DNA of 58,315 nt from an uncultured Peptoniphilus sp. (GCA_902489255.1 CABTZF010000008.1:1-58315); one strand, 5' to 3'. Counted from the first letter of the stretch, positions 44,496 through 53,097 are shown. Numbers and translations: made by a program. The notes: generated by a model from the sequence alone, not told the origin.

Positions 44496-45154
44496 TATTT
44501 CACCTCTTCAATCTTCTTATCTTTAATCAAATAAATCCTATTTGCCAAATGTTTAACTTCTGAAAGTTCATGAGTTACCATTAAAATACTTATATTATGA
44601 AAATTATTAAAATGCTCTAAAAGATCAAAAAGTGCTAATTTAGATTTGTAGTCTATGCCAGCAGTGGGTTCATCTAATATTAAAAAAGATGGAGCATTTA
44701 CTATAGCTTTAGCAATTAGAACTCTCTGTCTTTGCCCACCTGAAAGTTCTTTATATAAATTGTTTTCATAATCGCTCATTCCAACAATTTCTAGGGCATT
44801 TCTTACAGATTTTCTGTCTTTTTCACTTAATTTCTTAAAGCCTTTAACTTTATGATATAAAGATAAGGATACGAGCTCAAAAACTGTAATTGGAAAATCC
44901 AAATTATTACCAAGAGAAAGTTGAGGCACATATCCTATCTGATAAGAGTTATCTAAAAGGGGAAAAATAATTTCTCCCCTATAAGCCTTTATTTCATTTA
45001 AAATAACTTTTAAAAGGGTGGACTTGCCTGCCCCATTGTCACCAATTAAAAGTGCAAAATCCCCCTTTTTAATTTCTAAATTAATATTTTCTAAAATATT
45101 TTCACTTTGATATTTAAAATATAGATTTTTGATTTGCAAAATCTTATCTGTCAA
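44495..45154 (-). CDS. znuC: Zinc/manganese ABC transporter ATPase (ZnuC type)
   Basis: A 219-residue ABC ATPase. Walker A GDNGAGKST (about 37-45), Q-loop YVPQLSLG, signature LSGGQRQR, Walker B FLILDEPTAG and switch His in MVTHELSEV are all present. TTG start with AGAGG 7 nt upstream overlaps the znuA stop (TTGA). Confidence 0.93.
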   Translation of the reverse strand: MTDKILQIKNLYFKYQSENILENINLEIKKGDFALLIGDNGAGKSTLLKVILNEIKAYRGEIIFPLLDNSYQIGYVPQLSLGNNLDFPITVFELVSLSLYHKVKGFKKLSEKDRKSVRNALEIVGMSDYENNLYKELSGGQRQRVLIAKAIVNAPSFLILDEPTAGIDYKSKLALFDLLEHFNNFHNISILMVTHELSEVKHLANRIYLIKDKKIEEVK

Positions 45155-46176
45155 CTTAAAACCTCTTCTAAGATTTTTAAATTATTTTCCATTATTGAAA
45201 AATAATCTTCGCCCTTATCCATTTGTTCTTGAGTCAAAGTTTCCACAGGAGAAAGAACTTTTATTTGAGCACCTGTTTCAGCTTTAATTGTATCGGCGAT
45301 TTTTGTTGAAGTCATTTCTTCAACACAAATATATTTTATATTATTTTTCTTGATATAGTCAATTATTTGTGCCATAGTTTGTGCATCTGGTTCATCTTCG
45401 TTAGAAATATTTTTTATAGGAACTTGACTTAAGCCATAATCCCCACATAAATAACCAAAAGCTTGGTGAGAAACTACCATAACTCTATTAGGTAAAACTG
45501 ATATTTTTTGGCTGTATTCTTTATCTAGATCATCACACATTTTTGCATTTTTATCAAAGTTTTTTTGATAATAAGACGCATTATCTGGGTCAATTTCAGA
45601 TAATTTATTCTTAATATTTTCCATTTCAATTTTTGCATTCTTAATTGAAAGCCAAGTATGAGGATCATACATACCGTGATGATGTTCTTCTTCATGAGAT
45701 GAATGATTTTCCTTAGCTTCATGATTGTGATTATTTTCATTTTCATGATTGTGGTTATGGTCTGCATCATCACTATTTTGACAACAGTCATGGTCATGGT
45801 CGTGGTCATGAGTAGCTTTAATTAAATCAACACCTTCGCTTGCTTGGCAAGTTTTTAAATCAGGATTAGATTCTATAATTTTATCAGTAAAAGATTCAAG
45901 GCCTGCCCCATTGTAAATAAAAAGATCTGCCTTGGATAAATTTTTAATATCATCGCTTGATGGTTCATAATGGTGAGGTTCTTCTCCAGGTTTAGTCAAC
46001 ATAGATAAATTAATTTTATCTCCACCTATTTTTTTTGTAAAATCATATATGGGATAAACAGACGCATAAACATTTAATTTACCATTACTTTCTTCATTTT
46101 TTGCTTCATTATTTGCGGCTGGTTTAGAACATGCTGTAAATAAAAGAGCAAGTAATATTACAAATATTTTCTTCAT
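45151..46176 (-). CDS. znuA: Zinc-binding lipoprotein of the ZnuA type
   Basis: A 341-residue cluster A-I solute-binding protein. Signal peptide with lipobox FTAC (C16). Likely zinc ligands lie in GEEPHHYEPS (64-73), DPHTW (H173), HQAFGYL and the C-terminal EEMTS region. A His/Asp/Glu-rich loop (about 123-168, including HDHDHDHD and HHH) is the hallmark of zinc rather than manganese binders. The nucleotide sequence of this loop is repetitive (CATGATCATGACCATGACC-like). Confidence 0.93.
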   Translation of the reverse strand: MKKIFVILLALLFTACSKPAANNEAKNEESNGKLNVYASVYPIYDFTKKIGGDKINLSMLTKPGEEPHHYEPSSDDIKNLSKADLFIYNGAGLESFTDKIIESNPDLKTCQASEGVDLIKATHDHDHDHDCCQNSDDADHNHNHENENNHNHEAKENHSSHEEEHHHGMYDPHTWLSIKNAKIEMENIKNKLSEIDPDNASYYQKNFDKNAKMCDDLDKEYSQKISVLPNRVMVVSHQAFGYLCGDYGLSQVPIKNISNEDEPDAQTMAQIIDYIKKNNIKYICVEEMTSTKIADTIKAETGAQIKVLSPVETLTQEQMDKGEDYFSIMENNLKILEEVLS

Positions 46177-46191
46177 TTTTTTCCTCCTTAT

Positions 46192-46206
46192 TGCAAACAG
46201 TTTGCA
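46192..46206. promoter_or_regulatory. Palindromic operator, probable Fur/Zur-family site
   Basis: Perfect 7-1-7 palindrome TGCAAAC-A-GTTTGCA between the znuA -10 and its ribosome site. A further TTTGCAT overlaps its right end. Position just downstream of the start point suits repression by the adjacent Fur-type protein; the sequence is not the classic Gram-positive Zur box, so the match is by location and symmetry. Confidence 0.6.
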
Positions 46207-46218
46207 TTTGCATTATTT

Positions 46219-46246
46219 ATTATAACAAAAAATTTTTGATTTACAA
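46219..46246 (-). promoter_or_regulatory. znuABC promoter
   Basis: Minus strand: TTGTAA (46241-46246), 16-bp spacer, TATAAT (46219-46224), with TGT extending the -10. The operator palindrome begins 12 bp downstream of the -10. Confidence 0.6.
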
Positions 46247-46302
46247 GTCTATTTTGAATATTTTTATTTTTATATTATAATAATTGTGAAAAGGGTGAGG
46301 AT

Positions 46303-46725
46303 ATGAAAGAATATAAAAAATTATTAAAAGATCATGGTTTAATTGTAACAAAGGGGCGCAGCCATGCTTTGGAAATATTAATGAATTCCAATGTACCTAT
46401 GAATGTTGAAGAAGTTTTTCAAAAAGTTGATAGGCAATTAGTTCCAAACTTTACGTCCTTATACAGGATACTCAATCAATTATTTGAAGCCGGTTTATTA
46501 AATAAGACAATCCATCAAAATGGAATGAATTACTATGAAATAAAAAGTCCTCATCATAAACATTATATTGTATGTAAAATTTGTGGCAATATCTCTGAAA
46601 TTAAACATTGTCCTATGGAAGCCTTTGAAAAAGAAGTTTCACAAGAAACAGGCTTTATAGTTGAATGTCATACAGTTGAACTGGAAGGAATTTGCCCCCA
46701 ATGTCAAGAAAAAAATAAGAATTAA
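46303..46725 (+). CDS. Fur-family metal regulator, probable Zur
   Basis: A 140-residue Fur-type repressor: winged helix (about 1-82, with LVPNFTSLYRILNQLFEAGL) and C-terminal dimerisation domain. Structural zinc Cys pairs C91-x2-C94 and C131-x2-C134 are intact, and HHKHYIV supplies regulatory His ligands. It faces znuABC across a 126-bp region with a palindrome, so zinc-responsive control is the best guess; PerR/Fur cannot be excluded from sequence. Ribosome site AGGGTGAGG. Confidence 0.88.
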   Translation: MKEYKKLLKDHGLIVTKGRSHALEILMNSNVPMNVEEVFQKVDRQLVPNFTSLYRILNQLFEAGLLNKTIHQNGMNYYEIKSPHHKHYIVCKICGNISEIKHCPMEAFEKEVSQETGFIVECHTVELEGICPQCQEKNKN

Positions 46726-46771
46726 CTTCTCCTCACCTGTTTTTATCTAAAATATTTTAGATACAAAAAAA

Positions 46772-46789
46772 GGCGAAATAAGTTCCGCC
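46772..46789 (-). terminator. Terminator for transcripts from the acetyltransferase side
   Basis: 7-bp stem (one G-U pair) GGCGGAA/TTTCGCC with loop CTTA, followed on the minus strand by TTTTTTTG. An 18-bp AT palindrome ATCTAAAATATTTTAGAT lies beside it at 46746-46763 and may serve the regulator gene on the plus strand. Confidence 0.6.
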
Positions 46790-47285
46790 CTAATAAATAA
46801 AATTAAAATTCTTTACATGATTATTATATCTCTTGTTTTAAACTTATAGACCTATAACCAATTTTATTCCTCTGATTATTAATTTTATGGTCCATTTTCT
46901 TAAATCATATCCATAAGATTTTTTCATCCATTTTTCCCTTAACTTTTATAATTATTGTTAAATCCAAGAGTTTTAAATTTTCAATTTTTTTGAGATCTTC
47001 TTCTTTATCTTTTGCTGCCTATAAAAAATCTTAATAGCTGTCACTAATAATGTGTCAAGTAAAATTACTTATTCTCTATCTTTTTAAGGCGAAAAAAGGA
47101 TGATTAATAAATCTTTGTCCTAAAAATGATTAAAGCTCACAAACTTTTATTCTAAATAAAGCTTTATTATTAACTTAAAAATAAAAAAAATGAACACCCA
47201 AATAATAAAAAATATATTAGTTGATAAATTTTTTCTCTTATATAAGATACAAGAAATAAAATAGCTTAGAAAAAATAAAACTATA
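46790..47285. other. About 500 bp without an intact gene; possible decayed coding sequence
   Basis: On the minus strand a 37-codon open stretch (AAKDKEEDLKKIENLKLLDL, then TIIIKVKGKMDEKILWI) ends in a stop, and a shifted frame continues as MKKSYGYDLRKWTIKLIIRG. Composition is gene-like but broken by stops and frame changes, so this may be the remains of a gene between the acetyltransferase and the terminator. I recognise no family. The rest is AT-rich with nothing identifiable. Confidence 0.3.
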
Positions 47286-47876
47286 TCATTCACAAGTTTT
47301 AGCTACCCTCTTTAGGTTAACTTTATGTTCATATTCTTCTTTTAAAATAGAATAAATAGCCATATCTCCAATTCCAAAGTTGTTAAAATCAGCTTGTCTG
47401 AGAGTGCCTTCATAGGTTAAACCGCATTTTTTCATAACTAAACCCGAATTGACATTCCTAGTATCGTGTCTGCCTTCAAGTCTATTTATTGCAAGCCTTT
47501 CAAAAGAAAACTCAATAATTTTATTTAAAGCTTCTTTCATATACCCTCTATGCCACCATTTATTTCCCAAACAGTAGCCAACTTCAACTGAATTTACTTT
47601 TTTGTTAATTTGACCTAATGATATTGAGCCAATTGATTCATTAATTTCTTTCAACTCTATATTCCACTGATAAAAATCTAACCTATTATAGGAATTTAAC
47701 CATAATTTAATTGTTTTTTCAGAATCCTCAATATTTTTATTTGTTTTCCAAGTCAAAAATTTTGTAACTTCATCAATACTCATCCAATTTTTAAAAGCAC
47801 TTTGTGCATCATTAAGTTCAAATTTTCTTAGAGTCAGTCTATTTGTTTGTAATTTTTGGGTTCCTAAATCTTCCAA
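47286..47876 (-). CDS. GNAT-family acetyltransferase (RimJ/RimL type)
   Basis: A 196-residue N-acetyltransferase: TNRLTLRKFELNDAQ at the N-terminus, YCLGNKWWHRGYMKEAL as the acetyl-CoA loop (about 110-126) and RLEGRHDTRNVNSGLVMKKCGLTYEGTLR (about 135-165) are characteristic. Substrate unknown (protein N-terminus, amino group or drug). TTG start with AGAGGA 8 nt upstream; no ATG is available nearby. Confidence 0.87.
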   Translation of the reverse strand: MEDLGTQKLQTNRLTLRKFELNDAQSAFKNWMSIDEVTKFLTWKTNKNIEDSEKTIKLWLNSYNRLDFYQWNIELKEINESIGSISLGQINKKVNSVEVGYCLGNKWWHRGYMKEALNKIIEFSFERLAINRLEGRHDTRNVNSGLVMKKCGLTYEGTLRQADFNNFGIGDMAIYSILKEEYEHKVNLKRVAKTCE

Positions 47877-47920
47877 TACTTTATCCTCTTTTCATATTTA
47901 ATAATGTCCCGGTAATAAAA

Positions 47921-47944
47921 AATTAGAACTCAAAAGTTCTAATT
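47921..47944 (-). terminator. Terminator after ftsH
   Basis: Perfect 10-bp stem AATTAGAACT/AGTTCTAATT with 4-nt loop CAAA; on the minus strand the stem runs into TTTTTATT. Confidence 0.8.
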
Positions 47945-47955
47945 TCTAAATACAA

Positions 47956-49881
47956 TTATAAAATATTTTCTTCCTCTTTTATTTTATTATATTCATCGTT
48001 GGAGTTGTTTTCCACTTCAACGTAGTCTTTTAATATATTCATGAATTCTTCACCTGTAATTGTTTCTTTTCTCAATAAATATTCAGCTATTGCCGACAAG
48101 GCCCTTATATTATCTTTAAGGATATTTCTAGCCTTCTGATGAGCTCTATCAATTAACTGACTGACAGCCTTATCAATTTCATATTGGGTTTGCGGTGAAC
48201 AAGTTAGGGAAGAATCTCCTCCTAAATAGACATTATTTACCTCTTCCATAGCTACAAAGCCAAAATTTTCATCCATGCCATATCTTGTAATCATAGCCTT
48301 GGCAATTCTTGTGGCTTGCTCTATATCATTTGAAGCTCCTGAGGTTGGGCTGTTGAAAATTATTTCTTCTGCCGATCTTCCCCCTGTTAATGTAACAATT
48401 TTATTGAAAGCCTCTTCTTTTGAAAGCAATACTTTTTCTTCCTCATCCACTTGCATAGTATAGCCTAAAGCCCCTGAAGTTCTGGGAATTATTGTTATTT
48501 TATGAACCGGAGCGCTCTTCTTTTGTAAAGCCGCAACTAAAGCATGACCAACTTCATGATAAGCAATTATTCTCTTTTCTTCCGGTGATATCATAGTATT
48601 TTTTCTTTCATAACCGGCTAGAACAACTTCAACAGATTCCTCCAAATCTCTTTGGCTCATCCTGTCCCTTCCTTCTCTAACTGCTCTTAAAGCCGCTTCA
48701 TTTACCATATTGGCAAGATCCGCACCGCTAGCTCCGGCAGTTGAACGAGCAACTTGACCATAATCAATATCTAATTCTTTTTTAATTTTTTCAGCATGGA
48801 CTTTTAAAATTGCAATTCTTCCTGCAAGATCAGGAAGTTCTACCGGTATTCTTCTGTCAAACCTGCCCGGTCTTAATAGGGCCGGGTCTAAAGAATCCGG
48901 TCTATTGGTTGCCGCTAGGATAACAACACCTTTTTTTGCATCAAAGCCGTCCATTTCAGATAAAAGTTGGTTTAAGGTTTGCTCCCTTTCATCATTCCCG
49001 GAATAGCCACCCCTATCTCTTTTCTTGCCTATAGTATCAATTTCATCTATAAATATAATACAAGGTGCCTTTTCATCCGCTTGTTTAAATAAATCTCTGA
49101 CCTTAGCCGCTCCCAAACCTACAAACATTTCTACAAATTCAGAACCAGAAATAGAAAAGAAAGGAACGTCAGCTTCCGAAGCAACCGCCTTGGCAAGAAG
49201 TGTCTTTCCTGTTCCCGGAGGTCCCACTAATAAGGCTCCCTTTGGTAGTTCAGCACCAATTTGAGTATATTTTTTTGGATTGTGTAGAAAATCTACAATT
49301 TCCTTTAAGGCTTCCTTTGCTTCTTCTTGACCGGCTACATTTGAAAATTTTATTCCTTTTGTGGATTCAACATATATCTTTGCTCCACTTTTACCAAAAT
49401 TCATCGGTCCGATTCCTGAGCCCTCTCCAAATTTTTTAAAGATTGTCTTTGATAGGACAAACCAAAGTAAGCTCACTAAAATAAATGTGGTAACTAGTGA
49501 AAGTAAAAGCTGTTCAATTTGATTAAGTTGCTTGGGATAAATTTGCGAACTTTTAACATTGTGTTCAATCAGCCTGTCAACAAGCATGGGATCATTAAAA
49601 ACGTTTGTTTCATATTTTTGAATCTTACCATCTTTATCTTTTGCTTCAAATGCTATGGTTCTATCTCTGACTTCAACACTCTTTACTTTACCCTCATTTA
49701 TCATATTGATAAAACTTACATAATCCGACTGTTTAATGTCTGTGGCTCTGTTAAGTCTGGGAATCGTGTAATAAGACAAAATAAAAAATAAAAGTATAGC
49801 CAAAATATAATAAACAACATTAGGTTCTTTATTTGATTTTTTGTTGTTAAATTTATTATTTGTATTTTTATTAGAAGACAA
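47956..49881 (-). CDS. ftsH: ATP-dependent zinc metalloprotease FtsH
   Basis: A 641-residue membrane AAA+ protease for quality control of membrane and cytosolic proteins. Membrane segments at about 22-40 and 122-144 flank the extracytoplasmic domain. Walker A GPPGTGKT is at 220-227, Walker B CIIFIDEID (274-282), SRH TNRPDSLDPALLRPGRFDR, and zinc site H442-E-x-x-H446. Start TTG with AAAGGAG 7 nt upstream. Transcribed alone with its own terminator. Confidence 0.96.
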   Translation of the reverse strand: MSSNKNTNNKFNNKKSNKEPNVVYYILAILLFFILSYYTIPRLNRATDIKQSDYVSFINMINEGKVKSVEVRDRTIAFEAKDKDGKIQKYETNVFNDPMLVDRLIEHNVKSSQIYPKQLNQIEQLLLSLVTTFILVSLLWFVLSKTIFKKFGEGSGIGPMNFGKSGAKIYVESTKGIKFSNVAGQEEAKEALKEIVDFLHNPKKYTQIGAELPKGALLVGPPGTGKTLLAKAVASEADVPFFSISGSEFVEMFVGLGAAKVRDLFKQADEKAPCIIFIDEIDTIGKKRDRGGYSGNDEREQTLNQLLSEMDGFDAKKGVVILAATNRPDSLDPALLRPGRFDRRIPVELPDLAGRIAILKVHAEKIKKELDIDYGQVARSTAGASGADLANMVNEAALRAVREGRDRMSQRDLEESVEVVLAGYERKNTMISPEEKRIIAYHEVGHALVAALQKKSAPVHKITIIPRTSGALGYTMQVDEEEKVLLSKEEAFNKIVTLTGGRSAEEIIFNSPTSGASNDIEQATRIAKAMITRYGMDENFGFVAMEEVNNVYLGGDSSLTCSPQTQYEIDKAVSQLIDRAHQKARNILKDNIRALSAIAEYLLRKETITGEEFMNILKDYVEVENNSNDEYNKIKEEENIL

Positions 49882-49946
49882 TTTTTAACTCCTTTCTCAC
49901 TGTTCATATTTTTTATTATTTACCCAATATTAATTAAAAATATAAA

Positions 49947-49974
49947 ATTATGCTATAAATTTTTATAGCATAAT
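49947..49974 (-). terminator. Terminator after recR
   Basis: 13-bp perfect AT-rich stem (ATTATGCTATAAA/TTTATAGCATAAT) beginning at the recR stop codon, followed on the minus strand by TTATATTTTTAATT. Confidence 0.6.
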
Positions 49975-50579
49975 TATAAAAGTTCTCTTCTGTTTTTCAA
50001 AGCGGCAGAAATTGTTATTTCATCATAATATCCCAAATCTCCGCCAACAGGTAAACCATAAGCAATTCTTGTAACCTTAAGCTTGTATGGTTTTAGGGCT
50101 TCAAATAGATATGAAGCAGTTATATCTCCGTCAACGGTTGGAGATGATGCAATAATTATTTCTTTAATATTTTTATCTTCTTTAACTCTTTTAACCAGAT
50201 CATAAAAATTTATATCAGCTTCTGTTCTACCCTTCATTGGTGAAATAAAACCATTCAGTACGTGATATACCCCCTTATAAGAACCTGACCTTTCCATAGC
50301 TTCCAAGTCTTTAGGATATTCAACAACACAAATAGTTGACCTGTCCCTTAATGAATCAGAACAAATCGGGCATGGATCAGTGTCGGAAATATTGTAACAG
50401 ACAGAGCATTTTTTTACCTTATCTTTAATAGTTCCTATACTTTCCGCTAATTCTTTTACTTCAACCTTATCCATATCAATTATATGATATACAAGTCTTT
50501 GTGCTGATTTTTGCCCAATACCCGGAAGCCTGGTAAGATTTCTTATAAGTTCTTCTATAGGTCCAACTGCATAATTCAT
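49974..50579 (-). CDS. recR: Recombination mediator RecR
   Basis: A 201-residue RecR. Helix-hairpin-helix (LTRLPGIGQKSAQRL), four-Cys zinc finger (CSVCYNISDTDPCPIC), Toprim domain (ICVVEYPKDLEAME; IIASSPTVDGDITASYL) and C-terminal GLPVGGDLGYYDEITISAAL are intact. It works with RecO/RecF to load RecA. Third gene of the conserved dnaX-ybaB-recR cluster, 3 bp after ybaB. Confidence 0.96.
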   Translation of the reverse strand: MNYAVGPIEELIRNLTRLPGIGQKSAQRLVYHIIDMDKVEVKELAESIGTIKDKVKKCSVCYNISDTDPCPICSDSLRDRSTICVVEYPKDLEAMERSGSYKGVYHVLNGFISPMKGRTEADINFYDLVKRVKEDKNIKEIIIASSPTVDGDITASYLFEALKPYKLKVTRIAYGLPVGGDLGYYDEITISAALKNRRELL

Positions 50580-50582
50580 TAA

Positions 50583-50924
50583 TTAAAGTCCCGGTATGTT
50601 TAAGCCGCCTGTTAATTTACTCATTTGTGAATTCATTTTTTCTTCAGCATTTCTCAAAGCTTCATTTACAGCAGCCACAATTAAATCTTCCAACATTTCT
50701 ACATCTTCAGGGTCCACAACTTCCTTATCAAGTTTAACGGATACAAGTTCTTTATTACCGTTTACAGTAACAGTTACAGCTCCTCCTCCGGCAGTTGCGG
50801 ATATTTCTTCATTCTTTAAATTTTCCTGCATCTCAGCCATTTCTTTTTGCAACTTTTCTATTTGCTTCATCATATTGTTCATGTTTCCGCCACCACGTGG
50901 GTAGCCGCCAAATCCTTTTGCCAT
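50583..50924 (-). CDS. ybaB: YbaB/EbfC nucleoid-associated protein
   Basis: A 113-residue YbaB/EbfC protein: Gly-rich N-terminus (MAKGFGGYPRGGG), long helix (MMKQIEKLQKEMAEMQENL), ATAGGGAVTVTVNGNKELVSVKLD core and a C-terminal helix (EEKMNSQMSKLTGGLNIPG). Binds DNA as a dimer. Between dnaX and recR, as in most bacteria. Ribosome site GGAGGAAAT. Confidence 0.95.
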   Translation of the reverse strand: MAKGFGGYPRGGGNMNNMMKQIEKLQKEMAEMQENLKNEEISATAGGGAVTVTVNGNKELVSVKLDKEVVDPEDVEMLEDLIVAAVNEALRNAEEKMNSQMSKLTGGLNIPGL

Positions 50925-50932
50925 ATTTCCTC

Positions 50933-52648
50933 CTAAATATTTTTAATCATATCTTTACCAAATAAGTCTTCCAACTTTTTTAAGGTTGAGTCTTCTTCTA
51001 GGCTAACTTTAACATCAATATTTAAACCGTATCTTTCTTTTAAAACACTTCTTATGCTTTCCAACCTTTTAGGCTCATTTGTTGAGCTGAGATGAAATTC
51101 ATGTCCCGGCCCATAGCAAATATCTAAGATATTATTTTCAAAAGAATACGGTCGTGCATCATTAAGTAAGCCGACTAAGGGTATTTGATTTATTGATTTT
51201 AAATCTTCTAGAATATTTATCCAGTCCCTTTTAAAATCATTAATTGAAAGCTTTGCATCTTTTTTTTCAGCCTTACTTTCATTTTTAAAACTTAAGTCCT
51301 TGTCATCAGCTCCATATTTTTCTAGATTTTTATCTTCATTATTTTTATCGTACTCTTCGTTAGCTTTTGAAATTTTATCTTCAGATTTTTTAATTATATC
51401 ATTATTATTACTATTTTCCAAAGTTTTTAAAGTATCATCTATAATTAAATTATCTTCTTTAGTATTTTCAAAGGTATTTTCAAAAATTTCTTCACTATTA
51501 ATAAATTTCTTTTCAAGTTCTTCCAGTCTTATCTGTAGATCTTTTACATTCTTTTCTAAAGATCTCCATGATTTTTTATTACATATTTTTATTGCTGTCA
51601 TTTCCAACAATATCCTTGGACTTTCGGCATATTTTAAACTCCCTTGCAAGTCCTTCAAATCTTCAAGAATATCTAATATATCATCTAAATCACAAGTTAA
51701 GGCCTGAGCTTTAAATTCTGTTAGATATGTTGAATAAACCAAGTTTTCAGGATTCTTTAAAGTCTTGACAAGCATTAAATCTCTAAAATGACTTAGTAGT
51801 TGATTGTTTAAAGACAAGAAATCCTTACCTTGAAGGGCAATTTTATCAATAGAATTTATTGCCTTAAGAGCATCCTTTTTTATTAGAGCATCTGTAAATT
51901 CAAAAATATCATCTAATGAAGAAATTCCAAGTATATTTAATGCATCTTCAAGGGCAATTTTATCACTGTCAAAGGACAAAAGTTGATCCAAAACCGATAA
52001 GGCATCTCTCATTGCTCCGTCAGAATTTTTTGCGACTAAGCTGTAAACCTCTTCATCTAAAGTTTTTCCCTCTAATTTACAAATATTCTTTAAATTTTTA
52101 ACTATATCTTCATTAGATAGTCTTGAAAATTCAAACTTTTGACTTCTGGAAAGTATAGTGGCGGGAATCTTTTCAACTTCTGTAGTTGCCAAGATAAATA
52201 TTAAGTGAGCGGGCGGTTCCTCCAAAATCTTAAGAAGTGCATTGAAAGCACCCTTGGACAACATGTGAACTTCATCTATTATATATACCTTGTACTTTAA
52301 AAAAGTAGGCGGATAAATTACTTTTTCTTTTAATTCACGAATATCGTCAACTCCATTGTTTGAGGCTGCATCCATTTCAACTACATCTACTGCGGTATTG
52401 TTTAAAATAGAAAGGCAAGATTTACATTCATTACAAGGATTTCCATCTATAGGATTTTCACAGTTTACTGCCCTTGCAAAAATTTTTGCCGCTGACGTTT
52501 TCCCAGTGCCTCTGGTTCCTGAAAAAAGATAAGCATGACTAACTTCATTATTTTTTATTTGATTTTTTATAGACCTTACAACAGCATCTTGACCAAGCAT
52601 TTGATCGAAATCTTTCGGTCTATATTTTCTATATAATGCCTTATACAT
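50933..52648 (-). CDS. dnaX: DNA polymerase III subunits gamma/tau
   Basis: A 571-residue clamp-loader ATPase. Walker A GTRGTGKT (44-51), zinc Cys at 63, 72, 75 and 78, Walker B IIDEVHML, SRC-like LSRSQKFEF. Domain III ends near 355; an acidic, low-complexity linker (about 375-470) leads to the tau tail. The open frame extends upstream to 52753 but AGAGGTGA 8 nt before the ATG at 52648, and the family's usual YKALYRKYRP start, fix the beginning. An A8 run at 51260-51267 in the linker could allow slippage to a gamma-like form. Confidence 0.95.
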   Translation of the reverse strand: MYKALYRKYRPKDFDQMLGQDAVVRSIKNQIKNNEVSHAYLFSGTRGTGKTSAAKIFARAVNCENPIDGNPCNECKSCLSILNNTAVDVVEMDAASNNGVDDIRELKEKVIYPPTFLKYKVYIIDEVHMLSKGAFNALLKILEEPPAHLIFILATTEVEKIPATILSRSQKFEFSRLSNEDIVKNLKNICKLEGKTLDEEVYSLVAKNSDGAMRDALSVLDQLLSFDSDKIALEDALNILGISSLDDIFEFTDALIKKDALKAINSIDKIALQGKDFLSLNNQLLSHFRDLMLVKTLKNPENLVYSTYLTEFKAQALTCDLDDILDILEDLKDLQGSLKYAESPRILLEMTAIKICNKKSWRSLEKNVKDLQIRLEELEKKFINSEEIFENTFENTKEDNLIIDDTLKTLENSNNNDIIKKSEDKISKANEEYDKNNEDKNLEKYGADDKDLSFKNESKAEKKDAKLSINDFKRDWINILEDLKSINQIPLVGLLNDARPYSFENNILDICYGPGHEFHLSSTNEPKRLESIRSVLKERYGLNIDVKVSLEEDSTLKKLEDLFGKDMIKNI

Positions 52649-52667
52649 AATCTTATTCACCTCTTTA

Positions 52668-52676
52668 ATTATAACA
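52668..52676 (-). promoter_or_regulatory. Extended -10 promoter of dnaX-ybaB-recR
   Basis: TGTTATAAT on the minus strand, about 20 bp upstream of the dnaX start codon. No clear -35. Confidence 0.5.
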
Positions 52677-52785
52677 AAAAATTCTACCAAGATAAAATTA
52701 TCTAATATTTTTAACAGACCTTTCACACTTTTATCACATAGGTTCAATATCATATGACCTAGATAATTATTAGGAGGAATTAATT

Positions 52786-53055
52786 ATGAAAAATTTGAAG
52801 AAATTAGCAAGTGTTGGTATTGCATCTGTTCTTATGCTAAGCATGGTAGCTTGCCAAGGTGGAAATAAAACTAACAACGCTAACGCTAAACAAGAAAATG
52901 CTATAAACGCTCAAGAACAAGCTAACAAGAACCAAGCTGAAGCTAATGCTTCTCAAGAAAAGGCAAATGCAGCTGCTGAAAATGCTAAAAATGCTGAACA
53001 AGCTGAAGAAGCTACTAACGGAGCTAATGCTTCTACTGAAGAAAAATCAGAATAA
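52786..53055 (+). CDS. Small Ala/Asn/Glu-rich lipoprotein
   Basis: An 89-residue lipoprotein: signal peptide with lipobox S19-M-V-A-C23, then about 65 residues made almost only of Ala, Asn, Glu, Gln and Lys (AEANASQEKANAAAENAKNA), probably helical or disordered. GCT and AAC codons dominate, unlike the neighbours, as expected for a highly expressed gene. Strong AGGAGGAATT ribosome site and a good terminator frame it. It could be an abundant wall-spacer lipoprotein; function unknown. Confidence 0.8.
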   Translation: MKNLKKLASVGIASVLMLSMVACQGGNKTNNANAKQENAINAQEQANKNQAEANASQEKANAAAENAKNAEQAEEATNGANASTEEKSE

Positions 53056-53068
53056 TCTATTTAAAGTC

Positions 53069-53097
53069 GGACCTCAGTTTTGAGGTCCTATTTTTTT
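53069..53097 (+). terminator. Terminator after the small lipoprotein
   Basis: Perfect 8-bp GC-rich stem GGACCTCA/TGAGGTCC, 4-nt loop GTTT, then TA and seven T residues. A classic intrinsic terminator. Confidence 0.9.

Noticed and set aside
45660..45800. Repetitive CATGATCATGACC sequence considered as a tandem repeat or regulatory array
   Set aside because: Explained by the metal-binding His/Asp loop of ZnuA, a known feature of zinc binders.
45525..45809. A second minus-strand frame within znuA, rich in Met and Thr
   Set aside because: It is the shifted reading of the His/Asp-rich repeat (CATGAT/CATGAC) in znuA and has no ribosome site.
52649..52753. 35-residue N-terminal extension of DnaX
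   Set aside because: It lacks a ribosome site, crosses the extended -10 promoter at 52668, and the family start YKALYRKYRP follows the downstream ATG.
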